From Parelaphostrongylus tenuis (lineage: Eukaryota; Nematoda; Chromadorea; Rhabditida; Metastrongylidae): a stretch of 64,000 bases of DNA. The stretch is taken from NCBI GenBank assembly GCA_019055375.1, contig JAHQIW010007205.1, forward strand, positions 124,001 to 188,000, read 5' to 3'. The translations under genes and the position numbers were made by a program. A model generated the notes under the pieces. That model made no database searches, was not told the origin of the DNA, and saw only the letters and a list, made by a program, of their open reading frames with translations. Positions 1 to 12,232 of this stretch are shown here, piece by piece. Positions within the stretch are counted from its first letter, which is position 1; each line of letters begins with the position of its first letter.

Positions 1-321
1 CCCCCATTGCAGGACATCTCTCGCCACTAACCACTGCCCCACTGCGAGTTCTTCAACAACTAACCACTGCACTACGCGCTTAATCATTACTATGATAGTT
101 CCTATAAATAGTGTGTTCCAAACCACTTCTCAATCGGGATCATAAACAATTAGTAGAATAATGCTGCTGTTATTAACAATACAGACTATCGATTAACCTC
201 GGCATAGTAAAAATAGATCAGTACTTTTTTGAGGTGTTCAGAATAGTATTTATGGATTATTAGTGATACAATAGAACAGTACAGTGTAGGAGTGCAGCAT
301 AAATACCACAATAATCGTAGT

Positions 322-358
322 GGCTTACGTTTCGACGAGGTTCGCCATCTTCAGAGTC
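322..358 (-). ncRNA. Hammerhead-like motif, solitary PLE tail
   Basis: On the minus strand: CTGAAGA, a hairpin GGCGA-ACC-TCGTC, GAAA, CGTAAGCC. The bases after it (GCCACTACGATTATTG) match the 3' flank of the PLE copy at 40.63 kb, so this is likely a remnant tail. Stem I is weak. Confidence 0.45.
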
Positions 359-2390
359 TGGAAAGGTCAAATTGATTCGCGAATCCTTCAGTCAAAAGCT
401 TCCATAACTTTGGAAGAAAGGTGCTGTGAATAAAAGTGTTATGTCTCGACGAAATCCTTCAAATCTGTTGCGTTTCTCATACAAAGGTATCTGTTTTAGT
501 GTGGAAAACTCTTCGACGAATTACCTTGATGATAGAATTCTTACCATTTTACAGCAATTTCAAGTTTTTATGATGCTTTTCTATGTTCAATGTCCACTAT
601 CATCAAACTCTGTACCAGTGCACAATAATTTTATCACCCGTCATTAATTCAGTGAAGAAATGAATTCACTTATGGCCGATGTCACAATGAGTAAACGAAG
701 CTGGCTAACATTCTAGTTTTGTCGGAACTAAATAGAATTTGGAATGACAAAAGAGCACTGCTATAGACATTATTTGCATGAAAGTTGTCATGAGATTTCA
801 CACTTCACATTGTGCTATAGTCAACCATGAAAATCAAATACTGTATTCTTCAGATTTCATAGAAAAACAAATCTAAATTGATGACCAAGTCATACGAAGC
901 TACATCTAATTCTATGTGCCAGTCGCTTGGGACTACAATTAATTTTTTTCCACCCACTGTCTGCATAAGAAAGCACGCTAAAAAAACAGTCTCTTTTGTA
1001 AATTATCAAGTGTAGGAAGTAGAACCACAAGGAAGCTGAGATATAAGCAAAACTCGGACTCTCGGTTGGGCTTCAAATCACGTTTCCAAACTCTATTCAA
1101 ACTGAGTAGAGAATATGGTTGAAAGAAAGGCTAAGCAAGGCAAAACATCTTAGAGAAAAGCTTTCTACTGTTTCCATTAGGGCTAACATCTGCGATAAGC
1201 GGTCGATTGATTGAAAAGATGTTTCAGGTAATCTTGTTGCGCAATAATCAGCCAGAAAAAATGTATCGAACTCTATGTGCATAGTCCACCCTTGTCATTC
1301 TTATATTAAACATTAATGTGTATCATCACTTAGATGTTAGCGGAGGCTCTACCAACACTTTATTATATTATTTATATCGATGCACGTCAAGTGAGATTAT
1401 TTTAGAAGTCTTTGTCTGCTAAGTCCACTTAAACTGGTCTTCACTGAATTGAGTAGACGCAATGGATAGAAACGGCGCGTTCTTCAACGATCCTAGTTAA
1501 ACGAATATACTTCTGATGCCGACTTTCATCAATTTCTTGGATTCCATATACTCTCCGAGTGAATCCACTCGTAAATTAATGGAATACAAAAACGAGAGGG
1601 CAATTTCCAAGAATAACCTAATATCTTTGACGAAGATTGCTCCATAAGAAAATGTTCAAGCAGTGACGGTAATGAAAATTGGCGAAAATATCGGTATTCA
1701 ACTTATAGCCTGCTTGCTTGCAGAACAAATAAGCGATATGCGACTATCGCAACTTTATGAAATTTTTTGATGACATTATATTGTGAGCACAAAAAAGCAT
1801 AAAAAAAGAACCATTCATAATCGTTTCTTACACCGACTCTCACTTTAGTTCCACTATGAATAATGAATAGACTTCTAAGGGTACTTTCCCGTTATCTGCT
1901 CGCCACTTCAGCCCTTCAGAAAAAGCTATTTTGGGCTGGTTTCCGATCACTAAATAATCATTTCATAGATCAAATCAAAAGAATCTGAACTGTGTATTTC
2001 AACATTAAAAAGGCCTTGTTATTGCTTTGAAAGAGCAAGAATAAATTTTTGTTGTTCCTCATTCAAAGATTTCTCTCTGATCGAAGCTTTCGCTTTGATG
2101 TCTCAATAATTAGTCGATAGATCAGATCTTAAGAATTCCGACGACCTATTTGGTTTGAATATGGACCTCGTATCACGCTGTAACAGGCAAAAAAGATTGA
2201 GCTTCGCAAAAGTGGGAAAAGAAAGCATCGAATGAGAAACCCAATATTCTTTTGTTTTATATGAAGCACTAAAAAGTCCGTTCAAAAAGCCGAAAGCATT
2301 TATTGAACCCTTGAGATTTGGCCTATCATTTGCTTCTTAAATCTATAAGGTAGCGGTCCTCATAATTGCTCGACTTCAAGTTTTTTTTCT
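359..2390. other. No gene recognised
   Basis: AT-rich with only short frames (73 codons at most). No clear repeat family was found. 2395-2460 resembles the end of the fold-back family seen at 10930. Confidence 0.5.
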
Positions 2391-2734
2391 TTTTTTGGAT
2401 GTTTTTGAGACTTCACTCAATATAATATAATATGACAACATATTTTGAACGTTTCTTCTTTAGTATCTCATCTTCTTCTCTTCTTTATTCTTCTTTAGTC
2501 GAGCCCGTCCGATTGAAGTAACCGTACTCAGCGGTCTCATTTTGGGCTGCGAAGACTACAGAGTAAGAACGAAGAACTGCGAACAATCGACTCAAAACGT
2601 CGGCTTCGGGGAAGGTGAAGACGTCAGAACGTTATCCGAATAAGCATTATGATCAACTTCGAGTAAGCTGAAAAACTAAGAAGCATATTATAGTAGATAT
2701 TCCCGTTTCCCATTGTTTAATGCTTTGCACTACC

Positions 2735-3040
2735 ATACCTTTCGTTTCGAGTGTTCTCTCAAGACCACGCTCAAATTTTGAACATATCTTTCAATTATTA
2801 TTTGAGACAGCATGTAGTGTGATCTGTTGAATGGGCAGACTTAACCTACAGTGTAAAACGTTCGTCGTCGCCTACTGTTAGTATAGGGGACTGAGCGCGC
2901 CGATAGGATTGGCTAAACACGAAAGGTAACTGCCCGACTGACGAGACTGTCAAGGTCGAAACACGTGTATCGGACTCTATAAGCCAGCCCATCCAACACA
3001 CCACATGACATGTTGGCTCGAATAATAATTACGCTCTACA
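2735..3040 (+). repeat. Fold-back element carrying a hammerhead core (copy 1)
   Basis: Begins with the family end GAGTGTTCTCTCAAGACCAC and ends near CATGTTGGCTCGAATAAT. The middle holds GGGGACTGAG and the ribozyme core at 2932-2975. Related copies lie at 4.5, 41.8-42.4, 44.1, 45.8 and 47.3-48.0 kb. Confidence 0.6.
2932..2975 (+). ncRNA. Type I hammerhead ribozyme motif
   Basis: GCCCGA (stem I), CTGACGA, stem II GACT-GTCAA-GGTC, GAAA, CACGTG, GTA cleavage triplet, then TCGGAC completing stem I with one mismatch. All core bases are present. Confidence 0.7.
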
Positions 3041-3632
3041 CTATCATTAAATTTTACAGGGTTGTTTAATGCTTTACATTACAAAAGAAATCGCAGAGCT
3101 TTCTATGCTCTGAACATTTAACTTCAAATTAGTAAATGTTAAAACTCATCTCCGTTGTTGATTTGCTTGACGTGCTAAGGTATGATACTGCTGCGTACTT
3201 TTGATGAGTAACTTTTTTTACAGCCTATTAGTTGCAATTCAAGTGTTGATAACCATGTTGTACCAATCTGAAATAATCTTAATTACTCGGTTTAAGGAGA
3301 CGCATCGATTCAAAGACCGCTTAGACACATAGACAAAAGAAATTGATTGATTTGTAGCAAACAAGAATTTTTCTACAATTTCTATTTTGGAACTGGACAA
3401 AGTGCACAGTCGTGTAACGCAGTGGGAATAGGTGCGTTGCAGCACATGTGGTTATTTGTTCGACCTTGTGCCGTTGACTGATCAGGCCTGCTGGACGCTT
3501 GTTGGGTGAAATTGACATGAACTTTCCATGACCACCTTTCTACTAACTCCAGCATTGATGAGCAGTTCACCGTTCTCTGGTCAAGCGCAAGGAGTGGAAA
3601 ATAAGGAATTTTCATTGAACTGATCTTTACCA

Positions 3633-3667
3633 GCTAGCGTTTCGGCGACTTCGCTGTCCTCAGAGCC
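3633..3667 (-). ncRNA. Hammerhead-like motif of PLE fragment
   Basis: On the minus strand: GGCT, CTGAGGA, a hairpin GCGA-AG-TCGC, then GCC, GAAA and CGCTAGC. Core bases are intact. Stem I is short (GCT with AGC). Confidence 0.5.
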
Positions 3668-4206
3668 TGAACGTTTTTAAGTTACGTTATTCGTATGCGC
3701 ACGAAAATTATTAAGAGTACAAATGAAATTCTATGATATTGACAAACGTCGCTTCATTCAATAGAAATCACTCACTGTGTTGTCAGGTAGAAGACTATCA
3801 CCTATCTTTTTTGTGTGGGATGAAGTTTCAATTCTCCCCGAAGATAGTAGACAAATGGAACAAAAGTGTTAGGAGCTACCCAGGCCAGAAAATCAATCAG
3901 AAATAGGGTGCCGTATGGTTTGTTATGCTCAGATACTCTCCTTTCTTGTTTCGTCCCAATTTTTCAGGTTTATCCAAGCGCTTCAAGGATTTTTCACACC
4001 AACGTTCTTGACTCGCGCACCAGATTTTTAACTACATCCTCAAAGCTCACCACTATTCTATGTGAACCTAGAGGAGTGTGCTTGTGCGTATTTTTGATTT
4101 CCCTTCTGAGTTCGTTTTTGCGGACATAAAGTGGTCTATCCTTTTCGCCTATGTATTCATCACCGCATGTGTTTTTAGAGAATTGCAGGAATCTAGGAAT
4201 GAACAA
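3633..4206 (-). mobile_element. Penelope-like element 3' fragment (GIY-YIG to tail)
   Basis: On the minus strand 4206-3994 reads CGDEYIGEKDRPLYVR, the GIY-YIG core. About 500 bases further on that strand lies a hammerhead-like motif at 3633-3667. The full PLE has the same spacing between its YIG motif (about 40110) and its motif at 40604. The fragment is 5'-truncated. Confidence 0.7.
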
Positions 4207-4489
4207 AAGGGAGAGTGCTTGAACATAGCCAATATGGCACCCCTTGTGTTATTAGGTGTGAGCCCGAGTGACAGTGTGCACTTCTATGCGCCGGCTTACA
4301 TCCTTCTGCAATGGGCTTACTCTGTCTTGAGGGGGGAGTTCAAACGTCATCTCACACAAACAATATGGGTAGTCTCACACCTAATAACACAATGAGTGTT
4401 TTCTTTCAAATGAGGCTACATTCACAGATATCATAGATTTCCTTCTATACTAAATTTTGCATACTTTTGAAAATAACGTTACATAACGT

Positions 4490-4830
4490 TCTTTTCGAGT
4501 ATTTTCTTAAGATCGCGCTCAGATTTCAAGCTATCTCATAAGTGTTATCTAAGCTAATATATTTCAAAGTACCAGCCAAGACAATCGATGGTACAGAACT
4601 GCTGAACTAGTGATTTTCCCTTAACAGCAGTGTAGTGTAAATCGTTCGTTGTTGCATACTCTTAGTGTGGATACTGGAGCACCCACAGAGGATTGGCTGA
4701 AGACGAAGGATTCTGCCCGACTGAAGAGACCGTCAAGGTCGAAACATGTGCATGGGGCTGTTCAAGAGCCCATCTGACAGACCACATGACAAGTTGGCAC
4801 AAATAATAATGATGAGATAACGTTACACCA
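4490..4830 (+). repeat. Fold-back element carrying a hammerhead core (copy 2)
   Basis: Starts GAGTATTTTCTTAAGATCGC and ends near CACAAATAATAATGATGAG. It shares the GGATTGGCTGAAGACGAAGG segment with the other copies. Confidence 0.6.
4715..4758 (+). ncRNA. Type I hammerhead ribozyme motif
   Basis: GCCCGA, CTGAAGA, stem II GACC-GTCAA-GGTC, GAAA, CATGTGCA, TGGGGC. Core and stem II are perfect. The cleavage triplet reads GCA instead of NUH and stem I has one mismatch, so cleavage is doubtful. Confidence 0.6.
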
Positions 4831-5003
4831 ATATGTTCGTGTTCTGAAGGACGCGAAGTAACCGAGATGTCAGCTATCTCTTTTCAAGAATGCCAACCTC
4901 GCGCAAAGTTTGAATAAAAATAGTTCTATTATTTTAACTGCGCTCATAGTTAATGGAAACCTCGAGTTTGTCTATAGATTCTTATCGATGCTGTACTTCA
5001 GAG

Positions 5004-5047
5004 CAAACGTGTGTTTCGGCGGTGTCGCCCGCTTCATCAATGACCCA
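5004..5047 (-). ncRNA. Degenerate hammerhead-like motif
   Basis: On the minus strand TTGATGA, a GCGG...CCGC hairpin, GAAA, CACACG. The first core base is changed (C to T) and stem I does not pair. Confidence 0.3.
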
Positions 5048-5791
5048 TGCCCTTCACTCAACCCTACTTTATAACAGTGATGTGGAGACGTTGTTTATGA
5101 TGATATCACCTATGACATTATTACAACTTATCGGTACAAGTCGGTGTTTTGGTGGACTTCGCTCTGCTCATGAATACTCAGATGAAGATTTTTCTCTTAT
5201 GAAAACTTATAAAAAGAGGCTTTTGATGAAGAGAAATCCTCTAAAAGTCAGCTTGTATAAGAAGCTCTTATAACAGCGTCTTCAAGAAAACATTAAATTA
5301 CTGGTATGGAAGATCATTAGGCAACGAAAGTCACAATATAAGCCAAGTATCTACCCAGTCATCATTCCAATATCACAAATGGCGTCGAATGCACAGTGAA
5401 CCTAGCTGAGGAAATGATCAACACCGAACGCTTTACGTTTTAAGTAACTAACTTGTACGATGTATAAGCGTGAACTAGATCGTTTGAGAATGAAATCTCG
5501 TTTAATGGTTTCACTTCTGATTGAATTGAAAACGATGTAATGTTCATGAATAATGTCTTAAACTTCATCAAAAAGCCTTTTTATGAGTAAAATTTCTCAA
5601 ATACTCTGTATTGATATATAGATATGAGTAATGTCAAGCTAGTTTTTGTCGCTGCGAATGAGCAGTTACGAGAAGAATTACGTCTCGGCTAACGGATCAT
5701 CTAACGATTACGATTTCTTGCGACTGTGTAAATTGTTCAGTATAATTTTTTAGAAAATTTGAAGCCCTACTAGAGATTTGGTATGACAAAA

Positions 5792-5834
5792 CCATACACG
5801 CGTGTTTCAGAGGTCTCGCCCTCCTCGTCAATGG
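5792..5834 (-). ncRNA. Degenerate hammerhead-like motif
   Basis: On the minus strand CCAT, TGACGA, a GGAGG...CCTCT hairpin, GAAA, CACGCGTGTA, TGG. Stem I (CCA/TGG) pairs, but the core C is replaced. It is similar to the motif at 5004-5047, so the two define another related repeat. Confidence 0.35.
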
Positions 5835-5971
5835 CCCACACCCCTCATTAAACCCTGCACTGTAGCAAGGTGGGAGGCGAGTGAGGTGACGACATAATGT
5901 ACAACGACGTGGTGCCATCAGCACTTTCAATCGAGGGATCGTTGGTGGTAGAGCAGAAAACTATTCACTTC

Positions 5972-5983
5972 TATATATATATA

Positions 5984-6034
<51 letters not shown>

Positions 6035-6053
6035 TCTATATACATATATATAT
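5972..6053. repeat. (TA)n microsatellite
   Basis: About 80 bases of TA repeats with a few interruptions (TTATAT, TATATTATATTC). Confidence 0.95.
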
Positions 6054-6059
6054 AATGCT

Positions 6060-7900
6060 AAATCACGCGTTCTGAGTGGAATTTCAACGCTATCTTTTTA
6101 CATTGTTTACCACCACTTTGACTAATATGAAGGAGAATCGTTATAAAACTTTTCTTGTTCCCGTTTATATTAATAACATACTGTTTATCGTTTTCTTCTC
6201 AGAAGTGGAACCGGTCTCGTTGTAATGTTCGGCAGTAAGTTGAACGTTTACTGTTCTTCTACTCAGTGCAGTAATAGGCGAGGTTGCTCGATGTAATGAT
6301 TCTGGTCCTGTCCACAATTGATCTTCTTCATGCTTAATTAGTCGTTCATGATGGCAAATGCGAGTAACAAATTTTTGGTCCCTTTAATTCCCATAATTTT
6401 AACTAACGCGCATTCTCATTTGGAAAAAGTGACGTTGTTCATGTCACTGTCATCACCAGTGTAAATTTCGTAAATAACCGGTTGTTAGACGCTGATCTCC
6501 ATGTCCTTTTATTTCCGTCCCACTTCTTCGACCGTCCAACTATTTGCTTCTCAAACTACAGTATCATTCTCTCTCTCCCAATTACATAATTCAGTCCACG
6601 TGTCTTCGTCTTGTTTTACCTGTTCAAAATCAGCACTGAATTACGGCGAAATCGAATCACGTCGCTTCGGTTCACAACTGACTTCGCTAGCGATTAGCCG
6701 ACGGTTTGAGTGATCTCTAGGAAATGGCCAGTAATCAAAGAGAATGATATCTGATGCTGAGACGAATTAGGTATTCGCTCCCTCGTGTCACAGCCTTGTT
6801 TCCCATTCAATATATGACTTGACCCTTGCGGGATCAAACCTTTTTCGCTGGAGAAAACTTCTCCTCCATACTTTTAGTAATTATTCGATAGCATAAGGGT
6901 CGGCATTTCAACACACTATTCGGCTTTTAAACAAGCTTCCTTGATACGCTGTTGCAGTAGAAATAAAATTTTGTTTTACTCTCGGTTTGCTTTCTTCGCT
7001 TGGCTGGGATCTGTGGATAGCCTTTCATTGAGAATATAGTAACAGTTTAATAGCATAAATCTTGATGATTCTGAAACTAAGTGCGTATTCTAGAAAGATT
7101 TCTGAAATGTTCGCACTATTCGAGTTCTCTTCTTCTCTAGAAGATATACATGCATCAAAAGCGTATGAACGGTGGAGAAAATCATGTTGTATCAAAATAT
7201 CAAGGAAAATCTGGAAATTTTACGAGGCAGTAGAAAAATTTCTCAACAAGTATCGGATCTCGCGCGCTCTCAAATAGAACTGCTCTCAGCCTTTTAAACC
7301 GTTATCTTGAAAATGCGCGATTTTCGTTATTTTTTTTATGAATCTCTTCCCCCTACCGGAAAAATTTTTGACTTTCACGCTGTTGTAAAAAAGACTTGTT
7401 CCAACGTCTCATAAAGATGAGCCTTTTATTTTTAGTTTATATTATCAAATGAGTCCGCTATAAATTTCAATCAGTGCAGAACGTGATCTTTCTTACGCTC
7501 TTATAATGCTCTTTGAAGACCTTCTCAAAATCTAAGCCAACTTACAAAACCACCCATAATTATTCTGTTATTTATGAAATTGCTTTAGTAAATCTGGTCT
7601 AAAAGCTAAGCACAGACGCCAGCCTTGCAAATATTGATCGTCGAATGCATAACAAAAATTCCTCTTCTTCGTTGCTGAAGCACAACGCAAAAGTCTTTTC
7701 AGAAACCAAGCTCATTATTGAAATTACTCGTCTCAATCTATCAAATTACTGCCAAACTTTAGTGAAGAAACTATATCTGGAGAAAAAGCAAAGCATAAAC
7801 TTGATTTGAAAATCTGCCTTGTAATAATAAGAAAACTTGGTTCTTTACTTTGACATTTTGGCACTCTACTGATCCGTTTACAAGGTGTTTTTTCTCACTA
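6060..7900. other. No gene recognised
   Basis: Contains fragments of the CATTCGATAGCGTAAAT-type dispersed repeat (near 6885 and 7040) and frames of 70-71 codons with no support. Confidence 0.5.
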
Positions 7901-8864
7901 TAGGATTCCCTGTACTTCTAGCATTCTACTTGTTTATTCGTCGTGGCGTTTCATAGGGCGTTAATGTTGGCTGCAGGAGAGGGTTGGAGGGTGGAGCTCG
8001 GTTCCACGCGCGCAGCGAACATCACAACCACTCAGCCTACGGCTTCCCTGGCACATTGTTTTATGCCAACTAAAACGTAATAATGGTTCTTTTTTGTTAT
8101 CCGGGAACCTACGAAGAAGCGATCTCCCCTCTCGGTGGACAAGAAGTTTTTATAGGAGCGTTAGAGATCATTCATTAGCTTAAGACTCTGCCTAGTCGTA
8201 GTGGTCGTTTTTTCAAAAAAAAATACCCTTTTTAGCGCTGTAAAATCCAGGATAAAATTACTTTTTGTACGGCCACGCTCTTTTTTTCTTATCTCACTCA
8301 TATTTCGCTGGACAAAGCACCTTCCCTAGACTGCTAACTACTCTTTTGTTAACACAAAACTCTGAGGACTCAGAGACGAATTTGCTTCTTGGAAGAACTC
8401 TTTTGATAGCGCTTTTGGTAGAGAAAAGAAAAAAATTGTGTTTAACACCTTGCCGGGTGGAGCTCTTTCTTTAGACTATCAACAATCATTCGATAGCGTA
8501 AATCTATAGATTTCAACACTGTGTATTTTGAAAGACCGTTTGTCTGTAGTGCAGCAGGGAAAATAAGATTGATTCACATGCGCGATGTGTTCTTTGGCCA
8601 ATTCACGGGCCTCGGGGTGAGGCGGCAAGGGGCCTGGTCCGATGATCATTGATTTTCTCACATGAAAGCACGATGTTTGTCACTCAATTAGGAATTGCTT
8701 TTTTGCTTTGAAAGAAACTCCAGAGTAAGCGTCTGACTCTGATGCTACAAACATTTTCTCTATAGCGTTAATGTGCTTTTAGTGAAGTAATAGTTGAATT
8801 GCGCAGCCGATGGGAAAGAAATTCCATTTTAAACTTTTGCAGCGATAAAAAGGGTCTTCTCAAA

Positions 8865-8985
8865 GAAAAGGCCACGTACGGCTCTAAGCTAGATATTTAG
8901 CTTTCGAATGATTATTAACACTTGTAAGTAATTCTTGTCCAGAGAATGAGGTCGAATGTTTATTTGTTCGCGGATAACGGAAAAA
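8865..8985 (+). repeat. Dispersed repeat with ACGTACGGCTCTA mark
   Basis: Shares AAAAGGCCACGTACGGCTCT and CTTGTCCAGAGAATGAGGTC with copies near 30560-30680, 41340-41460, 46870-46960 and 51290-51400 (plus) and 40840-40950, 50520-50630 and 60490-60600 (minus). No terminal repeats were recognised. Confidence 0.5.
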
Positions 8986-9176
8986 ACCACAATAATCCTA
9001 ATGATGGCAAATTTAGGCTTTTTCAAAATTCCGCGCAGGTTTTTTTGTTCTTTGCTTCACCATAAATTCTGTCTATATAAGGCTCCCACTTGACTTTACA
9101 CCTTTAACTATTGTTTAAACTTTTCAAGATTTGCTTGTTTAATTAGGTGAACTAACTCTTGAATATTGTGGGCTAT

Positions 9177-9400
9177 GGCCGAGTGGCTACTGATGCTCGG
9201 CGTGTCTCGACGTGAAATTAATCCCACAGCCTTCCAGCACTTTCTGCCAATTAGTAGGAACGCCTTACGGAATGTGCCGGCCTGGTCATCTTCGATATTG
9301 CAAGGAGACGTGCTCGACCGGTATTATACAACGCTCGTGGAAAAAAGACGAAATTCTCAGGCAAGCGAGGAGACGAATTGATGATAGAAATACTGTGACT
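9177..9400 (+). repeat. tRNA-derived SINE (GGCCGAGTGG head)
   Basis: Head CTATGGCCGAGTGGCTACTG resembles a Leu/Ser tRNA box A. The body has TTGCAAGGAGACGTGCTCGA, shared with the copy at 50112. No foldable tRNA. Confidence 0.6.
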
Positions 9401-9537
9401 CGCTCAGAACAAAAAAAGAAACTTCGACACAGGTCGAAGAAGTGAATTGGAAGCTCTTGAATAAGGTTTCTTTTTGTTACTTCGTACTACTCTCTTAACG
9501 TGTTCGACACCCATGCCCTGTAAATATATTTTGCAGT

Positions 9538-9862
9538 TAACTACGAGGCTCCATATGTAGATGTCGAACGGTAGTTGGGACTATTAAGACCTACGGAGAC
9601 CATATTCGTCAGCCTAAATGGAAAACCCAACAATCCAGCAGGCCGAATGGGATACTTGGAATTTACTACGTTCACGCATACGTATTCGAATGCAAATCGC
9701 ATTACACTTGTCGATTCGTCTGAAAGTCTTCGACTACAAGAGGTATGTGGAAAGCAGTTTGGCTTGCGTTCAGTACAACCTGGATTTTGTAAGAGCTTCC
9801 ATGCAAGAGCTCCCACATTAACCCACTCTCCTCTTCAGAATGTGGCTATTAATCCTTTTTGG
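9538..9862 (+). CDS. Possible exon chain of an unrecognised gene
   Basis: Four pieces join in frame with nematode-like splice sites. Acceptor TTTTGCAG then about 9538-9570 (NYEAPYVDVE, phase-2 donor CG|GTAGTT); acceptor TTCGTCAG then 9613-9741 (LNGKPNNPAGRMGYLEFTTF... to SLRLQE, donor GAG|GTATGT); acceptor GCGTTCAG then 9775-9789 (YNLDF, donor GTAAGA); acceptor CTCTTCAG then 9839-9862 (NVAINPFW, donor GTAACT). The string NGKPNNPAGRMG faintly recalls the NGRPxNPxGRTG segment of ADP-ribose pyrophosphatases of the NUDT9 type. The residues after it do not match, so no function is given. Both strands are open here (112 and 91 codons). It lies just after a SINE. It could be a gene fragment or chance. 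Confidence 0.3.
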
Positions 9863-10267
9863 GTAACTCTAGCAGAAAACCTACACCACCTGTATCACCT
9901 CCCGTCACGTTGATCGTCTAGTGTTTTGAGCGATCACCACTAAATTCTCCATTTCACCTTCGCAGCGTGTGAGAAAATCCAAGAACTTTTGTTCGCACTA
10001 AGGAGTAGTTGAGTATAATCTCTTTCTTGAGGGTTTTCGTAAAGAATTCTGACTATCGGGTCGGTGGTCTTCCTGCTGTCAGTTTGACACCTCGTGGACT
10101 CCAGTCAGTAATCTTCGTGCTGTGAGTTTGATGCGCTAGGAATCCAGTCGGTGACAATTCTTGTCCATCGGCTATCGTATTGCTTGTGTGGCCAAAGTGA
10201 TTCTCGACAATTTGGTGCTCAGAACGGAGCTTGAAACTTTGGATCACTGACGTTGGTCGGAGCTCAG

Positions 10268-10382
10268 GAATCTCTCTCTCACTATATTTCTCTCTCTCTC
10301 TCTTTCTTTCTCTCTGTTCTCTCTCTCTCTCCCGTCTATTTATTTATTTATTTATTTATTTACTTAGCTATCTATCTATCTT
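10268..10382. repeat. (CT)n, (TTTA)n and (CTAT)n simple repeats
   Basis: A CT-rich run to about 10333, five TTTA units near 10338-10362, then CTAT units to 10380. Confidence 0.95.
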
Positions 10383-10723
10383 CCACTCGTGCAAATTGAA
10401 ATACTTGTAAAACTGCCCCATAATTTCAAATTTCTCAACAGAGTTTGTCCGATGGTGTGAGATCATATGAAACAATGTGAATTTGGGCTCATTCGAATAT
10501 CCTCTGGTCAAGATTCCGGTTATCCACTCTACGGATCATCTTCATTGGCTGTGATGTTGAAGGACAGGTGCCCAGATGATGTTAATACAAGCTTGGAGAG
10601 TGTCATCGTCACCATTTGAGGAAGAACTAGTTTGCCCAGATACGGCATACGAATACGACAAATCTCCTCCTCATCATTCGGATCATCCCTGTCGTAATGC
10701 TCCACCATTACCCATCCCACTCA

Positions 10724-10920
10724 GCTCAATATTTTCGTCTCAGTCTAAGAAGCTCAGCTGAAAATTGCCTACCACGGATTGGTGGAGTAGGCGATACGTC
10801 ACACCGAGGAGGTTGCTTCTTTATAGGAAAGCCAAACACGTTTCGTAATCTCGTTCCTATCGTCACTGTGACGACCTTCCCTGCTAGCTTTGCACAGTTG
10901 TCCAATTTTTCCCGATGCCT
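10724..10920 (-). other. Anonymous open stretch on both strands
   Basis: The minus strand is open for about 63 codons (KLAGKVVTVTIGTRLRNVFG, then GFPIKKQPPRCDVSPTPPIR) and a further 63-codon frame follows at 10720-10529. The plus strand is open for 75 codons. No splice context or family was recognised. Confidence 0.2.
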
Positions 10921-11039
10921 TTAAACACGTTTCGTTTCGAGTGTTTTTGAGATCTCACCCAAAACAATATAATCTGATTACATACTTTGAACCTTTCATG
11001 AGATCTTTCATAGCACTTATACAGTGCAATCGGCCCTCA

Positions 11040-12230
11040 AGTTGTCATCTTCTGAAGAGCACCTGGCATCATTTTTTGACATCGGAAAAAGTTGTACTTC
11101 TTCTTATTGAGAACTATTCTTATTAGTGGATTTCTAACTTTTTTCCTCAGCTTTTTGATGCATGATTTTCATGTACTACAAAGTCTAGTGACTACTTACT
11201 CTGCCTAATTATCACGCATTCAATGTAAGCAGAACTTGATAAACTGTATCACGATCATCTAGATGGTCAAGCCTCACATATTCGAGTGTTTGATGGGATT
11301 ACTTGGAATTACTGTCCCTGAATAATTCTCTGCCATGCTTGCTAACAAATCGGTCATTTTGTCACGGATATTCATGAAGTAGATTCCAGTTATGCTTCGG
11401 TGGTTGCTGTCTGAAGAGTGACGATGGTCAACCAATCAAATCTAAGAGGAGTGGTCTTGATCACGCTCTAACTGCGATTTTTTTCTTCATCTTCTTGTTT
11501 TCTTCATCAAACTAGATACGTCATTTTCGAGGGTCTAATCATGCTCCGGTCACTTGAGAGATGCTTTTAATTTTTGATGAATCTCCATCTCCAGATATTT
11601 CTTACACAGTAAAAGACGTTGGAACATCTCAAAAGGTATCGATTTCGCTTCATTGAGAAAATTAAAAGAACTAGACTTGTGTCGAAAACAAAGCACGGCC
11701 TTTTCGTCTCACCGGCGCGCGTCTTGTGGTCGTGTCAGTTCTTCATTTCTTATCAGTTATCTCAGAGACTTGAGAAATTGAGACGAGAATGAGAAAGGTG
11801 AAAATGAAATGGAAGCTAGGTTCTTACAGTCAACTTTTTTTTACAACAGTTCTATCTAAACTAATCAATGCCTTAATAATAAAATAAATACTCAAAAATT
11901 TGTAGAACTGTGCATTTTGTGGATACAAAATCTGTTAATAACTTGTCATGAGAAAGTACTGGTTTTAGTTTCATGTATACACTAGATACAGAAAGAAGCG
12001 TTCGACGTCACATATATTTGGCCTATACAATAACTTATGAGAGATTTCCAATGAAAAAATCAGTGCTTTTATGATCCGAGACAAGTTCGATGAAGACTTT
12101 GGCGGCGCGGGATACAGCCGCTGACTATGTGCATTGAAGGGCACATTTAACCGCTATGCAGTTCATTCAATTTATGCACCACGTACATGGCTTATTCTTA
12201 AGGCTGATGTGATGTGTGGGATATAACTAC
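11040..12230. other. No gene recognised
   Basis: No frame over 60 codons after 11126 and no repeat family identified. Confidence 0.5.
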
Positions 12231-12232
12231 CC

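Noticed and set aside
3866..4395. 87- and 105-codon plus frames
   Set aside because: Antisense to the minus-strand GIY-YIG fragment of a Penelope-like element.
4953..5273. 106-codon plus frame
   Set aside because: Its middle is antisense to a repeat with a degenerate hammerhead-like motif; not a conserved-looking protein.
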